Assembly (NCBI GenBank): GCA_023091665.1
Contig: JALJCQ010000011.1
Coordinates: 930,001 to 994,000 of the forward strand
Reading direction: 5' to 3'
Length of the DNA stretch: 64,000 bases
From: Pythium myriotylum
Taxonomy: Eukaryota > Oomycota > Peronosporomycetes > Pythiales > Pythiaceae
Made by a program: the position numbers and the translations under genes. This document shows, piece after piece, positions 22,749 through 33,700 of this stretch; position 1 is the first letter of the stretch, and the number at the start of each line of letters is the position of its first letter. The notes beneath the pieces are model-generated. The model did not search any database, was not told the DNA's origin, and worked only from the letters and a program-made list of their open reading frames with translations.

Positions 22749-23081
22749 GGCGCAGCGGCCGAGGGAGTCGACGCAAGTGACGCGACGGCGGTGGCCATTG
22801 CGCGATCGCAAAACCGATCAAGATACACACCATTGGCTGAAACACAGCAAAAGAGCCAATGAGTAGCTACACTCACGCGATATTAACCAACCAGAGTCTT
22901 GCTGCGTTTCGCTGGTGGCTTCTCGTGTGGATGCCATCTCCTTCGAAGAATGCAGAGGGCACTACGGCGTGGTTGTTCGTTTTGTGGGGTGTATATTTGT
23001 TCATTGTTAGTGTAGCGGGACCAACGCACGCGCAGGCAGACCTTCTTCGGCCGACCCGCTCGGCTCTGGAGACGACTCTGC
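22749..23081. other. Intergenic region between two mitochondrial-protein genes
   Basis: 333 bp between the CCDC90-like start and the NDUFA9 stop, both on the minus strand. I see no gene, tRNA or strong repeat; it should hold the CCDC90-like promoter and the NDUFA9 3' end. Confidence 0.5.
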
Positions 23082-24241
23082 TTAATGGTAACCCGAGACT
23101 TCCTGGAAGTGACCGCCCGGCTTGAACTTGATGAGGAAGTTTGGCGCCTCCTTCTCGAGCTTGGATGGCACGACGTCGAGCTCACGAAGACCCGGGAGGT
23201 TCGACTCCTTGACCTGGTCCAGTGACAGTCGCACGGCCCAGTCCTCGGTGAACACTGGCGACGGGAACTGCTCGCAAAATTTGCCAATGAGCTTCGCGAC
23301 CGGCAGCGGCAGGTTGATGAGCGAGCCATCACGCTTGGTCGCGTCGAACACGTAGTCAGCGAGTTCCTTGTATGTGTACTCTTCGTCGCCGACAAACTCG
23401 AAAATCTCGCCATTGATGGTCGGGTCCTGGCTGATGTTGTAGATCGCCGTCGCGACGTCGTTCACGAACACAGGCTGCAGGACGGCCTCACCGTTCTCGA
23501 CGAGCGGCACGGCGCCGTTCTTGAGGCGCTCGGCCGCCCACGTGAGGAGCTGGTCCTCCGGGCCGAAGAGCGCGGAGGAGCGCACGATGTTGGCGTTCGG
23601 GAAGGCCTTCTTGACCGCCTGCTCGCCACGGTACTTGGACGCAGCCCAGATCGACGGCGAGTTCGGCTTGGCCAGGATGGACGAGTGGTGGATGAAGCGC
23701 GGGACGCCCTCCTCGGCCGCGACCTCGGCAATGGTCTGCGCCACGTCGACGTGGACGTCGTCATACGTGTAGTTGATCCACCACGGCAGCAGGTGCTTGG
23801 TCTGGTAGTACTTGCCCACGAGGTTGATGACAACGTCGGCGCCGCGCACAGCCTCGCGGATGGACTCGCGGTCGCGCGGGTGGATCGGCACTTGGGCGAC
23901 AGTGCCGAGGTCGCCCATGAGCTTCAAGTGGCGCACCTCCATGTCGTCGCCGCGGTAAGGCAGCACCATCGTGTGGCCGTGGAGACCTGCGGCGCAAAGA
24001 GGCCATCGCGTCAGCGCTTTCGCTGTCTCTCCCATCTCGCGCTGGCCCACAGCGACAATGCGAGCGCCGCCGGCTCGCCATGGACCACCAAAACGCGGAT
24101 TCCTCACGTACCGAGTTCGGCGCAGACGTAGCGGCCGAGCTGGCCCGTGCAGCCGAAGACCGCGGCCGTGATGCCGTTGCCCTGCACGCGGTTGGCGGGG
24201 CTGCGCAGCAGCGCGCGCGCCACTGGCGAGAGCGCGGACAT
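23082..24241 (-). CDS. NDUFA9: NDUFA9, atypical SDR subunit of complex I
   Basis: Two exons, 24112..24241 and 23082..23986, separated by a 125-nt intron with donor gtacgt, joining to 344 aa. The first exon gives an Ala/Arg-rich mitochondrial presequence (MSALSPVARALLRSPANR) and the Rossmann glycine loop VFGCTGQLGRYV. The second continues GHTMVLPYRGDD, ADVVINLVGKYYQT, RFIHHSSILA, ASKYRGEQAVKKAFP and PVFVNDVATAI, the NDUFA9/39-kDa pattern of atypical short-chain dehydrogenases. The subunit binds NADPH and sits in the peripheral arm of complex I. It is divergent from the AI-2E-type gene (520-bp gap). Confidence 0.93.
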
Positions 24242-24761
24242 GCTTCCTGGGATGCGGGCTGGTGAGGAGGTCTCGTTCCCCCTTCTCGGCTCGAGCGTGC
24301 GGTCGGCTCTTTGCCTGCCACACACCCGGGCGCTTCGTGCGACCTTCGCGCAACCTCCACCGCGTGTACCACCGTAATTGGCGCGATGAGAGGTGTGGTA
24401 TCGTTCGAAAGAGGGGCGACGGTGCGATGGCGTGGCTGAGTTCCTCCCGCGCTGCGCTAAAACCGGAAGTCAGAAGCCGAAGAGCTCACTCCGACAGACA
24501 CACGCTGGGTCACCTCAACTCGAGCACCCAGCTCAGCGCCAGTGCGACATCTCCAGCCCACGGCACGAGGAGAGCGACGCGCCCACGGGTCGAGCGTCTC
24601 ACCACCACCGCGCTGCTCCACTGCCACGGCGAGCTCGCTCCGGAGACGCGACGTCCACTCGCACGCTCCATACCACGACGAACCGCCTGAGGAGCTCAGG
24701 TCATCAACCGCGCGCAAGGGAAAGGAGCTGAAGCGCGGGACGAGAGCACGCTCGAGACACG
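24242..24761. other. Divergent promoter region NDUFA9 / AI-2E-type gene
   Basis: 520 bp that must hold promoters for genes on both sides. There is no supported gene inside; open frames are short shadows. No clear Inr or CCAAT motif was recognised. Confidence 0.45.
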
Positions 24762-26247
24762 ATGAAGCTCGGGAGCAAGAACGAGGTCGCGTATTCGTCG
24801 CTCGACTTGGAGCCGCCGACGTCGCCGCCTCCGGTGCGGCGCAACACGAGCGGCAACGCGCAAATCTCGCCAACGTCGAGCACCGTCACGATCGCAGACA
24901 CGCCCGGGTCTCAGCGATCGTTCTTTAATTATGGCGAGCCATCGAGAGGCACCTTCACGGACGCGCCGCACGAGTTCTATCGATCCGCGGTGCTTGAGAT
25001 TCTTCGCGCTCTTGAAGGTCCGATTCAAAAGCTCGCGTTTGAGATCAAGGGCGCACTTGTAGCAACCGGGTACGTATTTTGACGACGCATAAAGCAACCC
25101 CGACTAGCTCTTACTCTGTCTTCTGTCCAGGTTTGCTTCCGTATGCTATTTGCTCTCGTGGTTCCAGGCCGTACTCGTGCCTTTTTTCCTCGCGGTGTTC
25201 CTCATGTACCTCGTTGACCCGCTGGTGGAGATCATCGACGTGTCACCAAAGTATTTCCTGTGCGTGTGCACCTCACGCGGACGACACGCTCGCCGAAAAT
25301 CCCGTGGATGCTCCCGCGCGTTTGCGTCGCTTTGCGCAGTGAGTATCGTCTGCATCTTCTTCGGTCTTCTCGGATACATTACAGTGCTCTCGGTGCACGG
25401 GCTTGATGTCGAGGCTTACCAATCCGGTTACAACCACCTCGTTGAAGGTGTTGAGAAGGTACTCAAGCAGATTGGACTGCCCGTCAACATTACCACAACT
25501 CTCCACGACAACGTCGACAAGGTCGCACGCATTGTGATCACGCAGACGATGGACCTATTCTCGGTCATGTTCGTCACGATCATCTACCTCACGTACTTCT
25601 TGTGCACCCGAACGCGAGCTAGTGACGCCGGCGGGGCATGGTCCAAGATCGATCAAGACATCCAGCGCTTCGTCACATTGAAGGCGTTCCTGTCGCTTTT
25701 TGTTGCGCTGCTCGTGACGATCGTGTATGTTTCTCTTAACGTCGGTCTTGCGATTGTATGGGGAATGCTAACGTTCATCCTCAACTGGATACCGAACGTG
25801 GGGGCAATGATTGCGTCGGTTGTGCCCATCTGCATCATTGCGATCACACCGCCTGATCTCATGAACCCTATGGAAAAGTTTCTCGCAATCGTGCTGCCGA
25901 TGTGCTTCCACATGTTTGTGGGCAACTTCATTGAGCCGAAAGTGTTCGGGAAGAAGCTCGAGATGGATCCTGTGATCGTGATCCTGTCGCTGTCAGCTTG
26001 GGGCTTGCTGTGGGGTGTCGTGGGCATGATGCTCTCTGTGCCTTTGACAGCGGCAGCTAAGATCATGCTCAGTCATTTGAAGATGTGGCCTGAGTTTGTT
26101 GCGCTGCTTGAAGGAACCTACTTTGCGCGATACCGAGAAAAGAAAGACTACAAGAAGCACGAAAAGGAGGAAGAGGATTTTCAGACGATGGAAGTGCGGA
26201 CAGATATTGACAAGGATCGTGCTGTGAATGGTGGAATGCGGGCGTAA
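24762..26247 (+). CDS. AI-2E/TMEM245-family membrane protein
   Basis: Two exons, 24762..25069 and 25131..26247, with a 61-nt intron (donor gtacgt), give 474 aa. The first ~100 residues are cytosolic, Ser/Pro-rich, with a short helix before the membrane part. The rest has multiple hydrophobic helices (e.g. LVPFFLAVFLMYLVDPLV, VSIVCIFFGLLGYITVLSVHG, LFSVMFVTIIYLTYFL) and the AI-2E/PF01594 hallmark LTFILNWIPNVGAMIASVVP and FVGNFIEPKVFGKKLEMDPV. A basic loop (~residues 145-165) between the first helices could be mistaken for an intron but stays in frame. The tail is highly charged. Bacterial relatives include exporters and Na+/H+ antiporters; the eukaryotic substrate is unknown. Confidence 0.85.
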
Positions 26248-26368
26248 ACGGCATTGGCGCGAACGAAGTCTTCATTTTCTATATACTTTTTGATAGAGTT
26301 TCACTCGACAAATAAATACCGAGGACCGCCAACTTCAAACGTGTCCGTCTCTTTGACTTGCTGTCAAC

Positions 26369-27250
26369 TCACTGCATCGACCACAAAACAATGGCAAGAA
26401 AGGATGTTATGCTCCTGGACGTTAGCACAGCAGAGCTGCGGCTGACTTCCAAAGGAGGTCGCATACAACGGCAGCGAGCTTCATCTCCATGCCTTTCCAG
26501 ACATCGGTCTTCGTCAATGATCTCAACCACATTGTCTTCGAAATATGGAGGCTTCGCCGCGCGGTTGTCGTTCAGGAACATCAACGCCCCGTCACATGTC
26601 CGAGAATGCTCGTCACATGGGGCATCCGCGAAGCCCTTTGGCGTGTTCTCTGGCCCACATGGGTCTCCGTTGCAGTACCAGTTCTGCTGCTTGTCCTGAC
26701 ACAGGTACTCTCCCGTTGAACAGTCAGGCCACACGAGCTCCGGGACGACCGCCGAGTTTGGCGAGCAGATCGTCTCGCGGTCATCTGGAAGCAGGAGCCC
26801 ACAGTCGCTAAAGAACCGCGGCGCCATCCGGTCCGTGACCGATCGGCAGATCTTGGCTGTCAGTGTGACGTTGAAGAAGTCGTCGTTGACAGGGGCCGAA
26901 AAAGTGAGCGGTTGGTTGGGGTCGCAGGCGTAGCAAAAGGCCATGGCGAGGAAGAGCTTGGCCTTGTTGTGGTACTTTTCGCAGGTCGGCCCAGCCTCAA
27001 TGAGCGCCAGAAACTTGTTGCCCATGTCGGCATCGTGCGCCGGCAGACAGCAACTCGACGCGTGGTACCAACTGCAGAAGCGCAGCGGCGGCGTGTTCTG
27101 TCGCAATGGCCCGTGAGATCTGCGAGCTCAGACGGCCTCGCGCCCACTCACCTTGCGCGGCGGCGTCTGGCGGATCTCGCAGACGGGCTCGCACCGCGCG
27201 CACTGCAGCAGCAGCAGCAGCGCAAGAGCGAGGAGCTCCTCGCGGCGCAT
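26369..27250 (-). CDS. Secreted cysteine-rich folate-receptor-like protein
   Basis: Two exons, 27152..27250 and 26369..27097, spliced in phase 0 across a 54-nt intron, give 275 aa. Start MRREELLALALLLLLQ is a clear signal peptide ending near CARC. The mature part has many Cys residues, including the opening FCSWYHASSCCLP and AFCYACDPNQP, which resembles the folate-receptor/riboflavin-binding fold (Folate_rec: CC pair followed by C-x2-C-x-P-N). A hydrophobic C-terminal stretch (ITSFLAIVLWS) may be a GPI-attachment signal. It could be a cell-surface binding protein; the ligand is not predictable. An in-frame ATG 36 nt upstream (27286) would hide the signal peptide and is less likely. Tail-to-tail with the AI-2E-type gene (121-bp gap). 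Confidence 0.7.
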
Positions 27251-27701
27251 GGCGAAGCGTCGTCGTGTCCAACTAAGTGGCTTCATCTTGGTGGGACACA
27301 TGGGTTCAAACCCATTTCGGAAGGACCCGACCCGGGTTTTCCAGAAACCTGAGAAACATTCTAGACCCAGTCTCACTTCTGGGACAGTTTTCCATGGCTT
27401 CAGTGGGACGTGATTGGCAGAGACGGCAGCTATCACCTATCTGTCTCCTTTACACCAATCAGGCCATGACACGACATAATTGTAGCCAATGAACGAGTCT
27501 TATTTAGTACATATTGACCAATCCAAGAGCTAGAAAGCGGCCTTAAGCGACTGTCAGACTGATGATGCTCGGCGAGCCGGGGCCAATTGGCAAAGAAGCG
27601 TCAGCGGCGAGACCCGACGGGAAGTAATCGCCGCCGACCGGCCCAAGTGCTGCTGCTCATCTCTCCACTCGAGATCCGATCGAGTTCTCTACGCAACGAC
27701 C
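27251..27701. other. Divergent promoter region folate-receptor-like / DnaJ
   Basis: 451 bp between two head-to-head genes. No gene is seen. An Inr-like motif at 27655 belongs to the DnaJ gene. An imperfect tggcttcat / ccatggcttca similarity is visible on the left but is not convincing as a repeat. Confidence 0.45.
27655..27670 (+). promoter_or_regulatory. Oomycete Inr-like element before the DnaJ gene
   Basis: GCTCATCTCTCCACTC matches the pyrimidine-rich GCTCA-type oomycete initiator and lies about 32 nt before the ATG at 27702. Transcript ends would be needed to confirm it. Confidence 0.4.
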
Positions 27702-29104
27702 ATGGCGACCGCGGCGGCCGATCTCAAGTCGAGCGACTACTACGAGAACCTCGGCGTCGCGCGCAACGCAACCGAGGACGAGATCAAGAAGGCGTACGTC
27801 TCGCCGGGCTCGGGGTGGATTGGCGTGTGGAACTGACTTGGCCTTGATGCGTCGGAACTCGTGAGCAGGTACCGCAAGTTGGCGATCAAGTACCATCCGG
27901 ACAAGAACCCGCAGAACAAGCTCGAGGCCGAGGAGAACTTCAAAATCGTCGGCGAGGCCTACAACGTTCTCTCGAACAAGGAGACGCGCCAGATCTGTAC
28001 GTCGGGATGGGATGAATTCGAGGTGTCTTTGGCGGTGGAAGAACTGACTGATCTGCGATGGCGTAGACGACATTTACGGCAAGGAAGGCCTCGAGGATGG
28101 CGCCGAACCCATGACAAAGGAGCGCGCGATGCGCATCTTCCAAGATTTCTTCCGCTTTGGCGAAGCGATGGACCCGGATGCACCAGAGCGTTCGAAAGGG
28201 ATCAAGCGAGCGGCTGGTGGCGTCGTCTACGCGCCGGTGAAGGGGTTGCTGTACGGGGGGAAATCCGTGCTGAGCGGCGTCGTGATGGGCTCGGCAGCTG
28301 TCGTGGTCGGGGCCGGCGCGATGGTCGCGAACGTCGCCTTGGGTGTGAAGGAGATGGGTGAAGCCGGCGTGAATGCTGCCCGAGGCAAGAAGAACAACCG
28401 GAACTCGAGCAGTGGCGGCGAAGAGGCCAGTGATGCTGCTGCGGCTGAAGGTACGATCCAGTCAATACTTCCTCGGTCCGAAACATGCTGACAGTGTATT
28501 GTGAAGCTGTTGGTGCCGATGGAGCAAACGAAAAGCCAACGCCAACATTCATGGGTGGTTTGAAAAAGGCTACAGTTGGCGCAGTTGCAGCCCCGGTGGC
28601 GGTACGTCAGAATCCACCAAGTTTAGCTATGGTTTTGCTGACATGTTTGCTCCTGTGGCTTAGGCCCTTGTGACCGGCGGGGGTGTTTTGATCGCCAGTG
28701 GTGTTGCCGCCGGTGGCTATGTCGTTGGTGGGTTTGCTGGTGCGGCGACGAATGTTGCAAGTGGTGTTCGTGAGGTCAAGGCAGCGAACCGACTAGAGAA
28801 GCAGCGTCAGTCAGAACGCGCCCAGAGTGTCGAAGAAGACAAGAGGCGATCTAGCCAGGCGTCAGATGCTGCCGCAGCGGAGGCTGCCGCGTCGAAGGCT
28901 GCAGCGCAAGCTGAAGAAGACCTCGCGAAGAAGAAAGAAGCTGAAATTGCCGCCGTGAAGGAAGTCGAGTCAGTTCCTACAAAGGAAACTCCTATCCAGA
29001 CTAAGGAGACAGACGCTGTGAAAAGCAAGGAAGCGGAGGCCAAGGTCTCGGCTCCGCCGGCAGTTCATCCTGTACCTATCGACCAGACTCCACAAGCTGC
29101 TTGA
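27702..29104 (+). CDS. DnaJ (HSP40) protein with Gly-rich hydrophobic segments
   Basis: Five exons: 27702..27793, 27869..27996, 28067..28450, 28507..28601 and 28664..29104, giving 379 aa. The acceptor of exon 4 could also be at 28495, which would add four residues in frame. The J domain is complete (residues ~9-75: [20 protein letters not shown], then [18 protein letters not shown]) with the HPD motif needed to stimulate HSP70 ATPase. Downstream are two unusual small-residue segments rich in Gly/Ala/Val (about ~115-165 and ~233-265) that could be membrane-associated hairpins. The C-terminal third is an Ala/Glu/Lys-rich coiled region ending in a Pro-rich tail. It lacks the Cys-rich zinc domain, so it is a class III J protein. 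Localisation is uncertain. Confidence 0.85.
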
Positions 29105-29216
29105 ACGGTACAGTAAAGTCGTGCTAGACAGTAGAGTAGATATCGGTGGTGAATGTGAAGATGCCCATAAGCGAATTCCATCGCAAATCCATGTCCTGCA
29201 GTTTGCATGTATTCCT

Positions 29217-30532
29217 TTATTCGCGGTCGGGTCCAACGTCGATGTTGTCTATTGTGAAGCCAGATCCTCCAACTGCGCTGACGAAGCACTGGAATCCCTG
29301 AGCCTGTAGCACGTCGGTCATAGCCGACATCTCACTATCGTCAAGCCCGTTTGGGATCAGTGTGACTGTGCATCCACCACCACCAGCGCCAGTCAGTTTG
29401 GTCCAGCATCCACGAGTGGAGCATGTTCTGACGACATCTTCGATGCGAGCGTGGCCTACACCAAGCTCGTTGAGGATCGTGTGGTTTTGGACCATGAGCG
29501 AACCTAGGATGGCTTCAGTCAGCTCCCCACGCGATCCAAGGTCCGTGAAGCGCGTTACGATATCTTGAATCGCGTCAAACTGAGCTTGAGTTGCCGATTG
29601 ATCAGTGTCGTACTTCTTGCGGACCCCCGCAACGAGCTCTTTTGTGGACCGTGGGACTCGAGTGTTGACGATGAGAAAGCGGAACTGAGAAAGATCGCAC
29701 ATGATGCATTTGTGACTCGGTGTGGGCACTCTACAAAACAGAAGTGCGCCTCCGAACGCTGACACAGTATTGTCTACACCTGAAGGAGAGCCATGAAGGA
29801 TCACCTCAGACGAGAAGGCAAACTGATTCAAGAGGTCGATGTCGTCATGGGGATGTTGCCCACGATAATGCATTAGGCCTCCCGCCAAAGCAACTCCGAA
29901 CGCAGCAGAAGAACCCAACCCAGCGCCTATAGGGAAGTTCCCAGCGGAAGCGTGGATCCTCAGGCCTCCGTGTGCACTGCAGCAGCGAAAAGTGAGGTTA
30001 GCCATGAACGGAAGGTGAATTTCCAAACCATCACCTCACCCATTCATCAGTGGCGACGAATGAAGCAGCCCACAGCACATGAATAGCGCCGGGCGCAGCG
30101 GTTTGGCGAGCTCTGTTGCTTCGTGGTGGACGATCTGCTCAATGCGCTCCAGAATGGTGGTGCTCGGCGTCGGGAGATAGGCGGTATCGGTTGTCTGCCC
30201 GTCCACAACCTTGCGGAGCTCCTCGAACGCATAGCGCCTTTTCAATACTCGCTCGCAGCCGTCCGGATCTCGCTCCGCGATCCCTTCGAAGACGAGCTCC
30301 ACGGCAGCTTGCTCCTCGCGGACTCGCTCCTGTTGAAGCCAGTCCATGCCACAGTTTGTGAGCGCTTTCGAAAAAGTATCTTCCACGCAGCGCACACGCC
30401 ACGCACGATCGTCACGACGAGCCGCAGGTCCGTGAGCGCCGCCGCGACCGAGGGACAGCCGTAGACGACCGCGTGCTCGCCGAAGAGCAGCACTTTGGCC
30501 GGCGCCGACACGCGCACGCGCTGCGGCAGCAT
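29217..30532 (-). CDS. MVK: Mevalonate kinase
   Basis: Three exons: 30407..30532, 30040..30329 and 29217..29976; introns of 77 and 63 nt are GT-AG and in phase, giving 391 aa, the usual size (human 396). All GHMP-kinase motifs are seen: PAKVLLFGEHAVVYG at the N-terminus, the ATP loop PIGAGLGSSAAFGVAL, HGSPSGVDNTVSAFGG, and LTGAGGGGCTVTLIP near the end. It phosphorylates mevalonate to mevalonate-5-phosphate in the cytosolic isoprenoid pathway that feeds sterols and protein prenylation (a prenyltransferase alpha subunit is encoded at 47783-48816). It shares a 232-bp divergent promoter with the BED/hAT-like gene. Intron 1 has a weak alternative acceptor, but only the chosen one keeps phase. Confidence 0.92.
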
Positions 30533-30764
30533 CCTTCCAGCATCCCCATCCAACTCCGAGCCTCGGTCACGCCTGTTAAACCTACTGTAACCAGGTTTAT
30601 TGAAGTCGGTAAAATATCCGGGGTTACCCTCGTCTCCTGTCGGAAATTTACCCGCCCCTCTGGATGGCGCTCGTGGGCGCCATTCTCGCGGCACTCGTGG
30701 TATTTACCTTGCCGGCCATCGCGTATTTACGGGCGAGTCGCCTCTCCTTGAAGTTGCCGCTGCC

Positions 30765-33700
30765 ATGGCCGACGAGAGCGAGGCCATGGCCATGATGGTC
30801 GAGCCCTTCGACTACGCCATGGCCGCCACCTACAACGGCGCCTCGGCCGCCGACGGCGACATCGTCACCGAGCGCGAGGCGCCGCCCATGCAGCTCGAGC
30901 CCGAGGACGAGGACCACGTCGCGCCCCGCGAGCCGCCGACCGAGGTCGCGCCCCCGACCGCCGCCACGGCGTCCGCGCCCATGCCCATGCCCGCGCCCGC
31001 GACCGCGACGGCGACCGCGACCGGCGGCGTCACGACCGCCGCGCTCTTCAACCACGAGCTCGACGGCGAGCTGGCGCTGCCCGACAAGAAGACCGGGCGC
31101 CCGAGCCACCCGGCGTGGGAGCACTTTGTGCGCGGCTCCAAGCGCAACCGCTTCCACCACCACGCCTTCTGCAAGTACTGCACGGCCCACGGCGCCGACA
31201 CCGTGCCCGTGCGCGGCGTCTCGGGCAACATGATCCGCCACCTGCAAAAGTGCGTCTACTGCCCCGAGGACATCGTCATGCAGCTGCGTGTGCTCTGCGC
31301 GCAAAAAGACGCCGTCAACTACAACAAACGCCACCACCACCAGTCGCAGCCGCCGCTGGCCGTCGACGTCGTGGGCGGCGGCGTGATCCAGGCCACGGCG
31401 GCCGCCGCTGCCGCAGCCGTCGGCACGAGCGACAGCGGCCCGGCAAGCAAGAAACCCAAGCGTACTCTCGATGCCGATGCATTCGGGGTGACGCCGCCAA
31501 CACAACCAGCGGTCGTGTCGACAGGAGGAGCGTTTGCGCCACTGCAGCTGCCCACAGGGATACCGGTGATCGCGCCACGAGCCTCGGGCCAAACGAAAGC
31601 TACTTCGGCATCGACCAAATCTAAGAGCCGTAACGGGACTTCCTCTCGCTCGTCCCCTTCCGTGACGACTCAACCACAGCCATCAACCGTCAACCAGGCG
31701 GCACTCAATCGCCTCGTGCTTCGCGCGACACTGTCAGGGGGATTGCCGCTTGATTGGATGTCCATGGAGGAAGCCTCTCGCTTGTCGACTTCGCAGCAGT
31801 CGAAGGGAATAGCACTACCGCTTCGCGTGGCGGTGTACAACAAAGATCTCGTCTCATCAATGTCCGTGGAGACCCAGGAGACACTGATCCAACGTCTGAA
31901 GGAGGATAATGGCAACGGCTGTACGCTCACAATCAACTATTGGTTCAACAAGGCCGAGCGAACCAACCTAATGCTTTTTTCGCTCGTGAACGCTCTTGGT
32001 GAAGCCACGGCGTGGAAGCTTGTCGATGTTGGGTCCGAGGATGCCGCGTTGGAGGAGCTGTCAACTCAAATCAAAGTTGCGGTTGCTGCTCTGGTCGAGG
32101 AAGGCGTCCACTTAATTGCTATAGTGTCGGACAACCTTCTCGCATATGCTGCGGCAAAGGCAGCCATTACTGGAGGTGACGATCCTCATCCGCCGATTGC
32201 TGTGCTGCCGTCATTTGAAGCATTCCTGGTTAATGCTATGGGTGTGATCTTGACCATCTCTGAGTCTCATGTTGATACAATGGGCCAAGTGATCGAGCTC
32301 GTTGCAGCGTTTAGCAACGCACGCCTTCGAGAAACACTGAGACGCGAGTGTGGAGACTCAGAAGCTGCATTGGTGCTGCCTTCGCGAGATAAATGGTTCT
32401 CGTTCATCGACTGTATTGATTCCTTGCGACAATTTGAGGACATGATCAAGATCATTGGCCTTCGCGTTGTCATCCATCAGTCGGAAGCTGCAGCCGCGCA
32501 ACGTGGTGAGGAGCCCGAGCTTACACCCAACAGCAAGGGGACTGGCTTAAGCGGAAGTGTTCCAGACATCCCAGGACCTATTCTTGAGACGATCCAGAAC
32601 CCTCAGTTCTGGGAGACCGTTGTATCGCTAAGTGAACTCATGTCTCCGATCAAAGAGACGTACAAGGTGATGGTGAGCCACAGCTCCAACCATATCCACA
32701 ATGGGGTCCCAATGAATACTGCGTTCAGCAACAGAAACAGCAACAGTGCCATCATGACGTTCTCGCTCTCCGACGTCTTCTACCAACTCGGAAGAATGTA
32801 CCAGCAGTACACTGCCATCGTTGCAGACTGGGAAGAGAACCCCAGCGTTTCAAGAGTGGTAACACATGCTCGCTACCTTCAAGAGCAAGTGAACAAGACG
32901 TGGAAATTATATGATCAGCCGTTGATGTTCTTGTCATACATGCTCAACTATAACATGGCGCCACCGCTGCTAGCTCAAAACCTACCTACACTGAAGTGGT
33001 TGTCAATCGGCAAGTTCGCGAAAGAGTACTTCCGACGATGGTTTTGTGCATCGCCAGTGCCATCCGGCCATCGCCCTGGCACACGGGGCACCGCGCTCAG
33101 CGAGGAAGCATCAACTCAGTTTCTCGAAGATGTATTGGCTTTTAAAGAGCGCAAGTATCCTTTTGATGCCGAATCAGTGTGCGATTTCGACAATCCACGG
33201 GCATTTTACCAACTCATATCGGATTCAAATCCCCTCATGCACCTCTTTGGAACCCGACTTTTCAGCTTCGCTACATCTGTTCCGCAACTATCTCGTGTAG
33301 TGCCCGGCAAGAACAGCATTACGCGAGTGTCAACATCTGCATGCTCGCAAGAGTTGCTTTTTCCGTTGATCCAAGCAAATCTACGGTCAAAAACATGTTG
33401 GCGACATTCGGCTTCCAAAGACTTATTATCTTTGCTCCAGCAGCCTTCGCGCAATGCGCGTAAGCACTCCACAAGCGAGACTGCTCAGTCTGAAGGTAGC
33501 AAAGAGGCTCTTAGCAACGGACATGGACCTCTTGGCTCCCCACAACTTAGCAACGGACATGGACCTTTTGGGTCCCCACAACTCTTCAGGTCACGACTTA
33601 GCCCCCACAGCGGAATATGGAATGAACGTGAATGGCGTCTTGTTGGGAAGCAGTGGAAGCTCGAGTGGGAGCATGAAGGCAATGTTGGCAACGTGCTCGA

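Noticed and set aside
25240..25345. Possible intron in the AI-2E-type gene
   Set aside because: A gtattt donor-like and a gcgcag acceptor-like site are present, but the segment is in frame without stops and encodes a plausible basic loop.
30648..31673. A 341-codon minus-strand open frame
   Set aside because: Antisense to the BED/hAT-like gene in its Ala/Pro-rich part; Gly/Arg-rich and without a proper ATG start.
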